NCBI RefSeq assembly: GCF_003268275.1
Contig: NZ_QLYR01000001.1
Coordinates: 186,001-250,000, forward strand
From: Hydrogeniiclostridium mannosilyticum
Lineage (GTDB): Bacteria; Bacillota; Clostridia; Oscillospirales; Acutalibacteraceae
Direction of reading: 5' to 3'
Length of the DNA: 64,000 nucleotides
Every line of letters starts with the position of its first letter. The first letter of the stretch is position 1. Shown in pieces: positions 44,591-52,740 of this stretch. Below the pieces are notes generated by a model, which saw nothing but the letters and a program-made list of their open reading frames with translations, had not been told where the DNA came from and ran no database searches. Made by a program: the position numbers and the translations under genes.

Positions 44591-45493
44591 ATGGCGGAAA
44601 TTTTACATAGAGAGTTTGTTTATCTGTGGTATTACTTTACCGTACAGCTGGATCAGATTTTTCCCTATTGGGTTTTGGGCATGGTTCTTGGTTCCGCTAT
44701 TTCTGTTTTTGCCAAGGGCACAATCCACGCACTGTTCGGCAAACTCCAAACAAAGAAATTGGGTGTGCTGGGGGTAATTCTGGCCAGCGCTTTAGGAATC
44801 GCATCTCCCTTATGTATGTATGGAACAATCCCTCTCGCCGCATCGTTTTCCAAATTTGGGATGAAAGATGATTTGCTGGCAGCGTTTATGATGAGTTCTA
44901 TCCTTCTGAATCCACAGTTGATTATCTATAGCGCTGCATTGGGTGGAGGAGCGCTGGCAGTTCGTATCATTTCCTGTTTTCTCTGCGGGATTGCCGCAGG
45001 GCTATTGGTACGCTTCTTCTATAAGGAAAAAACATTCTTCAATTTTTCTGGCTTCAGCGGCCCCACCAACAGGGACACCGACCCCAATATTCTGGTTCGA
45101 TTTTTCAAGAACCTTGGCAGAAATGTAAAGGCCACCGGTCTGTATTTCTTATTCGGCATTTTACTTTCCGCACTTTTCCAGAGGTATGTTCCCACAGAGG
45201 TCATGACCGGGTTATTTGGCGGGAATGAGGCGTTTGGCGTGCTTATGGCGGCTACCATCGGTGTGCCGCTCTATGCCTGCGGAGGAGGTACGATTCCGCT
45301 TTTGCAGCAATGGCTTATGGATGGAATGAGTATGGGCAGTGCAGCGGCTTTTATGATAACAGGGCCGGCAACCAAAATCACCAACTTGGGCGCATTGAAA
45401 ATTGTATTAGGGGCAAAGCGTTTTTTGCTCTACATCGCATTCACTATGCTCTTTGCATTTCTGACAGGCATCATTGTAAACTTGGCTTTCTAA
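44591..45493 (+). CDS. Permease of the DUF318/ArsP family
   Basis: 300 residues, about eight membrane helices. It has the family signature pairs ASPLCMYGTIPLAASFSKFG and GVPLYACGGGTIPLLQQWLM. Members export organo-arsenicals (ArsP) or unknown small compounds; the cysteines in PLC and YAC are at the places used by ArsP for metalloid binding. Ends unit C. No ars regulator is present, so the substrate is open. Confidence 0.86.
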   Translation: MAEILHREFVYLWYYFTVQLDQIFPYWVLGMVLGSAISVFAKGTIHALFGKLQTKKLGVLGVILASALGIASPLCMYGTIPLAASFSKFGMKDDLLAAFMMSSILLNPQLIIYSAALGGGALAVRIISCFLCGIAAGLLVRFFYKEKTFFNFSGFSGPTNRDTDPNILVRFFKNLGRNVKATGLYFLFGILLSALFQRYVPTEVMTGLFGGNEAFGVLMAATIGVPLYACGGGTIPLLQQWLMDGMSMGSAAAFMITGPATKITNLGALKIVLGAKRFLLYIAFTMLFAFLTGIIVNLAF

Positions 45494-45502
45494 TTCAAAC
45501 CA

Positions 45503-45569
45503 ATGCTCAAAAGGCATATAAATTGATTGAAAGCAAGTATTAGACATATGAAAAAAGCTGTAGTATTCT
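45503..45569 (+). promoter_or_regulatory. Cargo promoter D (LysR-type)
   Basis: ATGC-N7-GCAT (45503-45517), 23 bp, TAGACA (45541-45546), 17 bp, TATTCT (45564-45569). It has the weakest -10 of the four. Drives apbE and the NusG-II/Gx genes. Confidence 0.8.
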
Positions 45570-45662
45570 ATTGATAAGGATATTACAACCAAAGGATTGG
45601 AAAGGCGGTAGTTGGATTGGTGTCCATCTGCGGCCTTTTTATTTGGGAGAGGAGCGCCATTT

Positions 45663-46694
45663 GTGAAAAAAACAATACTTTTTATCGTTACAATCCTGTT
45701 GGCGGTTCTTTCTGCGGGATGCAATTCTCAAAAGCCAACAGAGCAGCCGAAAGCGGAAGCATCCCTTTTTGCCATGAATACTTACATGACCTTTACTGCC
45801 TATGGGGAAAATGCAGAACCGGCCCTTGCCGATGCGAAGGAGCGGGTGCAGGAACTGGAATCTCTGTGGTCGGTAACAGACGAGGCAAGCGAAATTTACC
45901 GTGCAAACCACAGCGACGGGCAAAGTGTGGAAGTCAGCACTGAAACAGCCGATCTCATTTCCTTTGCACTGGATATGGCCCAAAAGACGAATGGTGCATT
46001 AGACCCCACCATCTACTCAGTGCTCACCGCATGGGGCTTTACCACGGATGCCAAACAAGTTCCCTCTCAAACGGAGATTGACAGGCTGCTCCCATTGGTG
46101 GATTATACGCAAATCTCCTTAGCGGGCAGCACTCTCACCGTTCCTGTTGGGATGGAATTGGATTTGGGGGCAGTAGGCAAAGGTTATACTGCCGATTTGG
46201 TCACAGAACTGCTGAAATCGCAAGGTGTGGAATCTGCATTATTTAGTTTGGGCGGGAATATCCAAGCCATTGGCTCCCGACCGGATGGAAGCAATTGGCG
46301 CATTGGTATCCGCAATCCCCAGGGAGATGGAAATTTAGGGGTGCTGGAAATCAGCGATGCGGCAGTGGTCACTTCCGGCGGGTACGAAAACTATTTTGAA
46401 GATGCAGATGGCAATGTCTACTGGCACATCCTTGACCCCGCCACCGGCTATCCGGCCCACAGTGGGTTGCAGGCCGTCACCATCATCAGCCCCGAAGGTA
46501 AATTGAGCGACGCCCTGTCCACCGCATTGTTTGTCATGGGGGCTGAAAAGGCAGAAGCCTACTGGCGGGAAAACGGCGGCTTTGAGATGCTGCTTATCAC
46601 CGAGCAGAACGAGATTCTTGTGACAGAAGGAATTGCACAGCAGTTTTCTTTGAATGATGGACGCACAGAAACTGTACGGGAGATAACGCGATGA
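45663..46694 (+). CDS. apbE: FAD:protein FMN transferase lipoprotein (ApbE/FmnB-type)
   Basis: 343 residues from GTG 45663 (GGAGAGG upstream). Lipobox LSAGC puts it outside the membrane. ApbE motifs: MNTYMTFTAYG, MELDLGAVGKGYTADLV, ALFSLGGNIQAIGS, VVTSGGYENYF, ILDPATGYPAHSGLQAVTII and D-A-L-S-T-A near the Mg2+ site. It transfers FMN from FAD to a Thr/Ser of target proteins in the extracytosolic space. First gene of unit D; the next two genes resemble EetA and EetB of flavin-based electron transfer loci. Confidence 0.94.
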   Translation: MKKTILFIVTILLAVLSAGCNSQKPTEQPKAEASLFAMNTYMTFTAYGENAEPALADAKERVQELESLWSVTDEASEIYRANHSDGQSVEVSTETADLISFALDMAQKTNGALDPTIYSVLTAWGFTTDAKQVPSQTEIDRLLPLVDYTQISLAGSTLTVPVGMELDLGAVGKGYTADLVTELLKSQGVESALFSLGGNIQAIGSRPDGSNWRIGIRNPQGDGNLGVLEISDAAVVTSGGYENYFEDADGNVYWHILDPATGYPAHSGLQAVTIISPEGKLSDALSTALFVMGAEKAEAYWRENGGFEMLLITEQNEILVTEGIAQQFSLNDGRTETVREITR

Positions 46695-47056
46695 AACAGA
46701 AAAAATGGCCCTTTTTCCTGCTGGTACTCCTTCTGGCGGCAGGTATTCTTGGGAGTGTTCTGGTACTTCAGCGGCCCGACACCAGCATGGTGGAGGTTGT
46801 CCGGGATGGACAAGTGCTGTACCAATTCGATCTGGCGCAGGAGGCCGACCGAGTGCTGGAAATTGAGTACGAAGGCCGAGTCAACACCATAGAAATCAAA
46901 GACCATCAAATCCATATGCAGGCGGCGGAATGTCCGGACAATACCTGTGTTCATATGGGATGGCTGGATTCAGCTGCCCCCATCGTCTGCCTGCCCAATC
47001 ATTTGGTGATACAGTTTGCAGAAAATCATGAGGCTTTAGACGGGATTGCGAGGTGA
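46691..47056 (+). CDS. NusG domain II-containing membrane protein (EetA-like)
   Basis: 121 residues: one N-terminal membrane helix (FFLLVLLLAAGILGSVLVL), then a NusG domain II-like beta domain outside (VEVVRDGQVLYQFDL, ECPDNTCVHMGWL, PIVCLPNHLVIQF). The C-P-D-N-x-C and V-C-L-P-N motif is typical of this family. Such proteins accompany ApbE and a Gx transporter in Rnf/Eet-type flavin electron-transfer loci. It overlaps apbE by 4 bp. Electron-transfer role is inferred from family context. Confidence 0.86.
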   Translation: MKQKKWPFFLLVLLLAAGILGSVLVLQRPDTSMVEVVRDGQVLYQFDLAQEADRVLEIEYEGRVNTIEIKDHQIHMQAAECPDNTCVHMGWLDSAAPIVCLPNHLVIQFAENHEALDGIAR

Positions 47057-47062
47057 AAGCCA

Positions 47063-47563
47063 GTGAAAGCAAAAAAGCTGACAGAGCTTGCAATGCTAAC
47101 AGCGGTGGCATTGATCATTTTTGTTGTAGAACTTCAAATTCCAAATCCGATACCAATTCCGGGAGTTAAACTGGGGCTGGCCAATATCATCACGGTCTAT
47201 GCCATTTATCGTTATAGGGTGCGGGAAGTCCTTTCAGTTGTACTCTGCCGTACCATTCTCGGCTCCATTTTCGGAGGCAATATGATGGCACTGTTCTATA
47301 GTCTGGCAGGCGGTCTGTTATGTCTTGTGGGGATGTTACTTTTTAAGCGTATCCTTTCCCAAAAGCACATTTGGTTGTGCAGTGTATTTGGGGCTGTGTT
47401 CCACAATATAGGACAGGTTGCCGCAGCTTGCCTAATTGCCGGTTGGGGAATGCTGGTCTATCTTCCGTTTTTGTTGCTTTCTGGTTGCCTGGCTGGAGCA
47501 TTTACCGGTGGCTGCGCACAACTAGTAATCCGACGCAGTAAGCTTGAGAAGAATATGCTATGA
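47063..47563 (+). CDS. Gx transporter family / heptaprenyl diphosphate synthase component I-like protein (EetB-like)
   Basis: 166 residues with five or six membrane helices; IPIPGVKLGLANIITVYAIY, RTILGSIFGGNMMALFYSLA and FGAVFHNIGQVAAACLI match the Hpre_diP_synt_I/Gx transporter family, an ECF-S-like fold. GTG start at 47063 after GAGGTG. It directly follows the NusG-II gene, the order seen in extracellular electron transfer loci (EetA-EetB). Could carry a flavin or quinone precursor or form an electron conduit. Confidence 0.88.
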   Translation: MKAKKLTELAMLTAVALIIFVVELQIPNPIPIPGVKLGLANIITVYAIYRYRVREVLSVVLCRTILGSIFGGNMMALFYSLAGGLLCLVGMLLFKRILSQKHIWLCSVFGAVFHNIGQVAAACLIAGWGMLVYLPFLLLSGCLAGAFTGGCAQLVIRRSKLEKNML

Positions 47564-47601
47564 ATACTTTTTAACATTTGCAATTCAAGGAGGGGATTGA
47601 T

Positions 47602-48024
47602 GTGAAAAAAATTATCGTTATAAAGTTGGACGATCCCGATGATTTCTTTTACAACTCTATTCTTTCCTTGTTTTCGTCCCATGGTGCAGACGTTAAAATC
47701 ATAACAGGAGATGGTACAAAAATCAGTGTTGCCCCGGAATTGACAATTCATCAATCAGAACGACGGGTATTTTCGAGTGATTCTGAAATTATCCTTACAA
47801 GGAAAGAATACGATATCTTTCTGTACTTCATTCAAAACGCTAATCAAGTCCTTACTTTTACCCAAATCTATGAGCATCTATGGCAAGAACCGGACTACGG
47901 AACCGGCCAGGAGGTTGTCAGCCATCACGTTCGGAGTCTTCGGAGGAAATTGCAGTTAGACAATAGATCCAGCTGCCGGATATGCTCTGTTCGGGGTATC
48001 GGTTACCGGTTTGAAAAGAGTTGA
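47602..48024 (+). CDS. Orphan OmpR/PhoB-type winged-helix regulator
   Basis: About 140 residues from GTG 47602 (AAGGAGGGG upstream). The first ~55 residues (KKIIVIKLDDPDDFFYNSIL) are not a normal receiver. Residues ~60-140 are a winged helix (IILTRKEYDIFLYFIQNANQ, EVVSHHVRSLRRKLQ, VRGIGYRFE). It ends unit D and the cargo, and mirrors the orphan winged-helix gene at 27.5 kb. It may regulate the cargo or the facing conjugation genes. Confidence 0.8.
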   Translation: MKKIIVIKLDDPDDFFYNSILSLFSSHGADVKIITGDGTKISVAPELTIHQSERRVFSSDSEIILTRKEYDIFLYFIQNANQVLTFTQIYEHLWQEPDYGTGQEVVSHHVRSLRRKLQLDNRSSCRICSVRGIGYRFEKS

Positions 48025-48052
48025 TCCCACAGGTTTCCCTGTGGGATTTTCC
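48024..48052 (+). terminator. Terminator at the cargo/conjugation border
   Basis: The 10-bp stem ATCCCACAGG (48024-48033) with CCTGTGGGAT (48038-48047) has a 4-nt loop and T4. It separates the plus-strand cargo from the minus-strand peptidase gene, whose stop is at 48052. Confidence 0.8.
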
Positions 48053-49812
48053 TATTCCCCAGCTTTGAAGAAGCCGAGGGCGTCGGTGCGCTCCCCATTC
48101 TGCCAGACTTCGAAGTGCAGGTGGTTTCCGGTAGAATTGCCGGTGGTGCCGACATAGCCAATCACTTCGCCCTGTTTCACTTCCTGCCCTACAGTCACGC
48201 AGATGGAGGAACAATGGGCATACAGGGTGTCATGGGTATCGTTGTGCTTCACCTTGATGTGGTACCCATACCCGCCGCCCCAGGAGTCAATGGCGTTGGC
48301 TATGGTGACGGTCCCATCCGCTGCCGCAAGGATGGGCGTTCCTTCCGGCGCGGCGATGTCGGTTCCGCTGTGATAGGCAATTTCTCCAGTAAAGGGGTCC
48401 TCACGGTATCCAAACCATGAGGTAATCGTAAAACTTTCCGGAAGCGGCCACTGGAAGATACCGGTTCCTTCCCAGTCGGTATTGGGGTCTAAAATTTCCC
48501 CGCCGCCGCCAACATAGCCACCCAGCAACTCCGCCCAAAGATTCTGGTTCTCCGGCTCCGACATTAAGGCGAGATATTCGTTCTGCCTTGGGTTAAAACT
48601 GTACTGCCGGGCCATTTCCTCCGGGGTTTTGTGGGTGATGGTAATCTCCAGAATGGTTTCCGTCACCGTTTCGGTATGGGTGGTTTCGTTTCCATCCTCA
48701 TCCACTTCGGTGACTTCCACCTCATGACTTTCGGTGCGGGTGCTGGAAGCTACGGCATTCATCTCCCACATAATATCCCGCAGCTGCTGAACTTGGGCAT
48801 CATCCAGCGAGGCCACCTGCGCCCCATCCTTCGCGCCGGTAACCTTTGCGGAAAATACAACAAGAACATCTTCCCAGTTGATGGAGAGCACCCCGTCGTT
48901 GGAGGTGATCTCCTGCCGGTCATGGGGATTGGAATCCTCTATTTCCTGAATGTGAGATAGATATTCCCCATTGAGGGCAGACACCGCCTGTGTTACGCTG
49001 GTGCCGGTCCCTGTGGAATTCGAACCAAAAAACAGGCCGAAGCAGGAACCGACAATCAGGGCGATTAAACAAATCAACAAGATAATGACCACAGCCACCC
49101 AGCCCCCAGCTGCAATAGCGGCAACCAATCCCTTTATCGCTGCCGCTGCTGCTTTGATGGCGGTGGCGGTCGCTTTCACCGCTGCCTTTGCCCCTGTCAC
49201 TGCCGCTTTCGCTGCTGTTTTGGCTGTTTGGGCCGCCGCCCTTGCCGCTTTTGCGGTAGCCTGCGCTGCTTTCTGTGCTGCCTTTGCCGCCTGCTGCGCT
49301 GTCTTTGCTGAATGCTGGGCAGTTTTGATTCCCTTGGCGCTCTGCTGCACACCCTTCACAGACCGGCTGGCGGTTTTTACTGCCTTTTGGGATTTCCCCT
49401 TGACAGCTTTGGCTACGGTATTCTTTGTCCGTATTTTGGAAACGGTATCCTTTGCGGCTTCCACTGTTTTGCCGCCTGTATTTTTCGCTTCCGACAGGGT
49501 ATGGGAAAGCTCTCTTTTTTCTTTCACCTTCCGGGCTGTGGTCTGGGCCAGTTTTTTCCCGCCCCGATAGGTCAGGTTCGCACCTTTCTTGGCGGTAGTT
49601 TCCATGCCGGACAGCATCTGGTCCCCGGCGCTGTTGGCAGGGGCGTTGGAAGATTCCCCACGCTGGCTGGCGAAGGGGGTTTCCTTTAATTCTACAATGG
49701 ATTTGTCCTTGGATTTTAACCACAGATCCTTCATAGCTGTTTTGGGTGCCTTGGCTGCACTCTCCAGCAGCTTGGGTTTCTTGCTGTCAGGTTTTTGCTT
49801 GATTTCTTTCAA
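48052..49812 (-). CDS. Conjugation cell-wall hydrolase, M23 peptidase with Lys/Ala-rich N-terminus
   Basis: 586 residues. The N-terminal ~230 are Lys/Ala repeats of histone H1 style (AAKAAQKAAQATAKAARAAA), then a membrane helix (VVIILLICLIALIVGSCFGL), a linker domain and a C-terminal M23 (LytM) metallopeptidase (WFGYREDPFTGEIAYHSGTD, NHLHFEVW). M23 enzymes cut peptidoglycan crosslinks, here to let the mating channel through. It corresponds to the CwlT/VirB1-like protein of Tn1549-type ICEs. TTG start, GGAGG 7 nt upstream. Confidence 0.9.
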   Translation of the reverse strand: MKEIKQKPDSKKPKLLESAAKAPKTAMKDLWLKSKDKSIVELKETPFASQRGESSNAPANSAGDQMLSGMETTAKKGANLTYRGGKKLAQTTARKVKEKRELSHTLSEAKNTGGKTVEAAKDTVSKIRTKNTVAKAVKGKSQKAVKTASRSVKGVQQSAKGIKTAQHSAKTAQQAAKAAQKAAQATAKAARAAAQTAKTAAKAAVTGAKAAVKATATAIKAAAAAIKGLVAAIAAGGWVAVVIILLICLIALIVGSCFGLFFGSNSTGTGTSVTQAVSALNGEYLSHIQEIEDSNPHDRQEITSNDGVLSINWEDVLVVFSAKVTGAKDGAQVASLDDAQVQQLRDIMWEMNAVASSTRTESHEVEVTEVDEDGNETTHTETVTETILEITITHKTPEEMARQYSFNPRQNEYLALMSEPENQNLWAELLGGYVGGGGEILDPNTDWEGTGIFQWPLPESFTITSWFGYREDPFTGEIAYHSGTDIAAPEGTPILAAADGTVTIANAIDSWGGGYGYHIKVKHNDTHDTLYAHCSSICVTVGQEVKQGEVIGYVGTTGNSTGNHLHFEVWQNGERTDALGFFKAGE

Positions 49813-49944
49813 AAATGCACCTCCTGTGTTTGGAGATTAAGAACCTATCGCGTCCTGTCACGAAATTTGTGCAACAGTTTGCTGCACAAATAGTAAACAG
49901 GGAGCCCAAGGCGGCCCTCTGCTACAATATAGTTTCATGTATGG

Positions 49945-52293
49945 TTACACCCCTCTCAGAGCCTCGTCCGGTTTGGTGGTCATGAGCTGATACAGACGGG
50001 TGTTTCGAGGGAAGCTGTTTTCGAATGGGACAATGTTTCCGGCGCAGCGGATGAGGCCGCAGCCAGCCGCCACATTGGTGATGTACGAGAGCTGGTTCTC
50101 GGAAATGTGCAGAAGCCCCGCCAGCTCATCCCGGTCGGTGGCGGATTGGTTCAGGAGAATTAAAAATTCGCTGTTGGCCAGCATGAGGCGGGCGGTGTCG
50201 GAACGGAGGAGTTCCTCGACGTTCTGGGTTAACCCTGTCACCAGCCCGTTGTATTTGCGGATGCGCTTCCACAGCTTGTAGAAGAAATCGGCGCTGTACT
50301 CATAGCGGAACAGCAGGTAAAACTCGTCCGCGAATACCCATGTGGTCTTGCCTTTCTTCCAGTTTTGAATGACACGGTTGAAGATGGCGTCCAAGGTGAC
50401 CAGCATCCCGATAGGCATCAGCTGCTCGCCCAACTCCCGGATGTCATAGGCGATAATCCTTGCCTTGGTGTCCACGTTGGTGCGCTGGGCAAAGGTGTTG
50501 AGGCTGCCGGTGATGAACAGTTCGGAGGAGAGCGCCAACCCTCTGGCTTCCGGCTCCGGCTGTTTTAAGAGGGAATGGTACAGATCCTTCAGTGTGGGCG
50601 CTTCGCCCTCGTAGTTGTTGGCGACATATTCCCGGTACACATCATAGGTGCAGCGGTCGAGGATGGATTTCTCCTTGGCGCTCACATTGCCCGCCCCCAC
50701 CAGCTGTTCGAACAGGGAGAGGATGAATTCGGATTTCTCAATCAGCGGGTTGCGCTCATCCCCATAGGCTTTATCCATGTCCATGGCGTTTAAGTGGGTA
50801 TCCGAGGAAGCGGATACCCGGATGACCTCGCCGCCAAGGGCTTCCACCAGAAAGCCAAATTCGGATTCCGGGTCCAGAATGAGAATATCGTCATTGGTGG
50901 AAAGCGCAATGCTGACGATTTCTTCTTTAGCGCTAAAGGATTTACCGGAACCGGAAACACCCAAGCGAAAGCTGTTGCCGTTTAAGAGCTTCCTTCGGTC
51001 TGCCACAATCATGTTCTTGGAAACAGCGTTCTGCCCATAGTAGATGCCGCCGTTCTGGAGGATTTCCTGCGCCCGGAAGGGAATCAGCACAGCGGTGGAT
51101 TCGGTGGTGAGGGTTCTCAACGTCTGAATTTTTCGCAGGCCGTAAGGGAGAACGGTGTCCAGCCCATCCTTCTGCTGCCAACGCAGGACGCTCATCTGAC
51201 AGAGATGCTTCCGCGCTGTGGTGAGCAGGGTTTCCGTGTCGCTGTCCAGCTGCTCCTTGGTGTCGGCTAAATGTACCAAGGTCACAAGGCCGAACATCAT
51301 CCTCTGGTCCCTGCTGGTGAGATCCTCCAGCATCTCCTTGGTTTCCTTGCGCTGCTGCTCCATATCGTAGGGCAGCACAGCCGAGAAGTTATTGGCGGCA
51401 TTCTGTTTCCGCTGCCAGTTCGCGGCATTCGTTTCCACACCCAGAAGCTTGTTCTGGATTTCCCGCACTGCTTCGTCGGTGGGAACCGCTAAAATATCAA
51501 TGGAAAGCATGAGGCTGCGGTCCATGTCGCAGAGCTCGGCAATCATGGAATCCTTGATGTAGCTGGCATAATCCTGCAGGTAAAGAACCCTGCCCCAGCG
51601 GTCGTTTAAGCGGAAATGGTCCTTCTGGAATTCCATACTGTCGGGGCACAGCCAATCCTTGAAGCTGTGCCCCTTTTTCATGTGCTCCTTCAGGTCGAAG
51701 GCAAAGGCGGCGGGTTCTCCGCCCTTGAAGAAATCCCGGAACAGCTGCAGGCGGGCCTGCGCGTCCAGTTCCCGGCCTATGGAGGAAAGCTGGGACAGGT
51801 GGGTAATGAGTTCGGTGCCCACACGGGAGAAATAGGTGCGGGCCTCGTCGATGGTTTTCTTCGCCACCGTGATGGTGATGTACCGGTCCTGCACCACGCT
51901 GTTATTGGTGCCGGTCACCTTGGAGAGCAGCATTTCGTTGTACTCTTTCCGGTAATGGTCCAGCCCGTCCTCTTTCATGGGCAGTAGCAGGGATTTCTCG
52001 AATTCGGCTTTGTCAATGCGGCGGTTGTTGATGGTGATCTTGGCGGAAGCGCCGGAATCCAGCGCGTTTAATAGTTCCGAATAATCTAAAAACATCGCCG
52101 TCTTATCTTCCTTGCTGGCGATTTGATAATTGATGTCGGTAAAAGAGAAGGTTTTGGAGAACCTGCTTCCTACCTGAAAAATCCCATCCGGCCAGATACG
52201 CTGGATGGGGATGGCATCCTGAACGGACTTTGGTATGGTGAATTTCTCTTTTTCTGCTTTCGCTGCTTTACTGAGCGTTTTGATTATAGGCAT
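49945..52293 (-). CDS. virB4: VirB4-type conjugation ATPase
   Basis: 782 residues. Walker A SFRLGVSGSGKSFSAKEE, Walker B TWVFADEFYLLF and LTQNVEELLRS are diagnostic of VirB4/TraE. It powers assembly of the type IV secretion channel at the inner face of the membrane. The ATG at 52293 touches the AAGGAAGG site directly, which is too close; ATA/ATC codons 6-9 nt on are better spaced, so the real start may be MKTLSKAAK. It follows prgI in the usual order. Confidence 0.95.
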   Translation of the reverse strand: MPIIKTLSKAAKAEKEKFTIPKSVQDAIPIQRIWPDGIFQVGSRFSKTFSFTDINYQIASKEDKTAMFLDYSELLNALDSGASAKITINNRRIDKAEFEKSLLLPMKEDGLDHYRKEYNEMLLSKVTGTNNSVVQDRYITITVAKKTIDEARTYFSRVGTELITHLSQLSSIGRELDAQARLQLFRDFFKGGEPAAFAFDLKEHMKKGHSFKDWLCPDSMEFQKDHFRLNDRWGRVLYLQDYASYIKDSMIAELCDMDRSLMLSIDILAVPTDEAVREIQNKLLGVETNAANWQRKQNAANNFSAVLPYDMEQQRKETKEMLEDLTSRDQRMMFGLVTLVHLADTKEQLDSDTETLLTTARKHLCQMSVLRWQQKDGLDTVLPYGLRKIQTLRTLTTESTAVLIPFRAQEILQNGGIYYGQNAVSKNMIVADRRKLLNGNSFRLGVSGSGKSFSAKEEIVSIALSTNDDILILDPESEFGFLVEALGGEVIRVSASSDTHLNAMDMDKAYGDERNPLIEKSEFILSLFEQLVGAGNVSAKEKSILDRCTYDVYREYVANNYEGEAPTLKDLYHSLLKQPEPEARGLALSSELFITGSLNTFAQRTNVDTKARIIAYDIRELGEQLMPIGMLVTLDAIFNRVIQNWKKGKTTWVFADEFYLLFRYEYSADFFYKLWKRIRKYNGLVTGLTQNVEELLRSDTARLMLANSEFLILLNQSATDRDELAGLLHISENQLSYITNVAAGCGLIRCAGNIVPFENSFPRNTRLYQLMTTKPDEALRGV

Positions 52294-52320
52294 CCTTCCT
52301 TTTCTGAGAGATTTTGAATG

Positions 52321-52719
52321 TTACCGTTCTTTCCCAGTTGGTGGCTGGGGTTTGTGGTTTTTCCTCTTGCGGGGAGGCTTTTCCCCCTCTGCGATGGCGT
52401 CCTTCATGGCGTCAAAGTAGAGGCTGTCGGATTTGAACACCAGTTTTTTGGGGTACAAAAATTCCGACTTAAACCACGCCCATGCTGCCTGTTCGGCAGT
52501 CATGCCGTGGTATTTGAAAAAGCCACAGGCCGCAAAGGGCGCGGCCCCGAGAATGCACATCCAGCCTACTTCTTCGCTGCCAATCAGCGGGCGCAGGCCG
52601 AAATACAGACCGACTGCTACCCCTACAGCCAGCAGGGAACAGATAAACTGCCGGGTGGAAAGCCCAAAAAAGATGGACTCCTGATAATCCCGGATTTCCT
52701 TTGGCACTTTTACTTCGAT
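52321..52719 (-). CDS. PrgI-family membrane protein of the conjugation channel
   Basis: About 132 residues: EVKVPKEIRDYQESIFFGLS, two membrane helices (FICSLLAVGVAVGLYFGL, WMCILGAAPFAACGFFKY) and a basic tail. PrgI (VirB3-like) proteins pair with VirB4. The frame runs upstream of the first GTG (52707) to an ATC at 52719 that is 9 nt after AAAAGGAG; no ATG exists between the in-frame TGA and this codon. I take ATC as the probable start. Confidence 0.85.
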   Translation of the reverse strand: MEVKVPKEIRDYQESIFFGLSTRQFICSLLAVGVAVGLYFGLRPLIGSEEVGWMCILGAAPFAACGFFKYHGMTAEQAAWAWFKSEFLYPKKLVFKSDSLYFDAMKDAIAEGEKPPRKRKNHKPQPPTGKER

Positions 52720-52740
52720 ATCGCTTCACTCCTTTTGGGC

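Noticed and set aside
48971-49570. Alanine-rich 199-codon plus-strand frame
   Set aside because: Antisense of the Lys/Ala repeats in the M23 peptidase gene.
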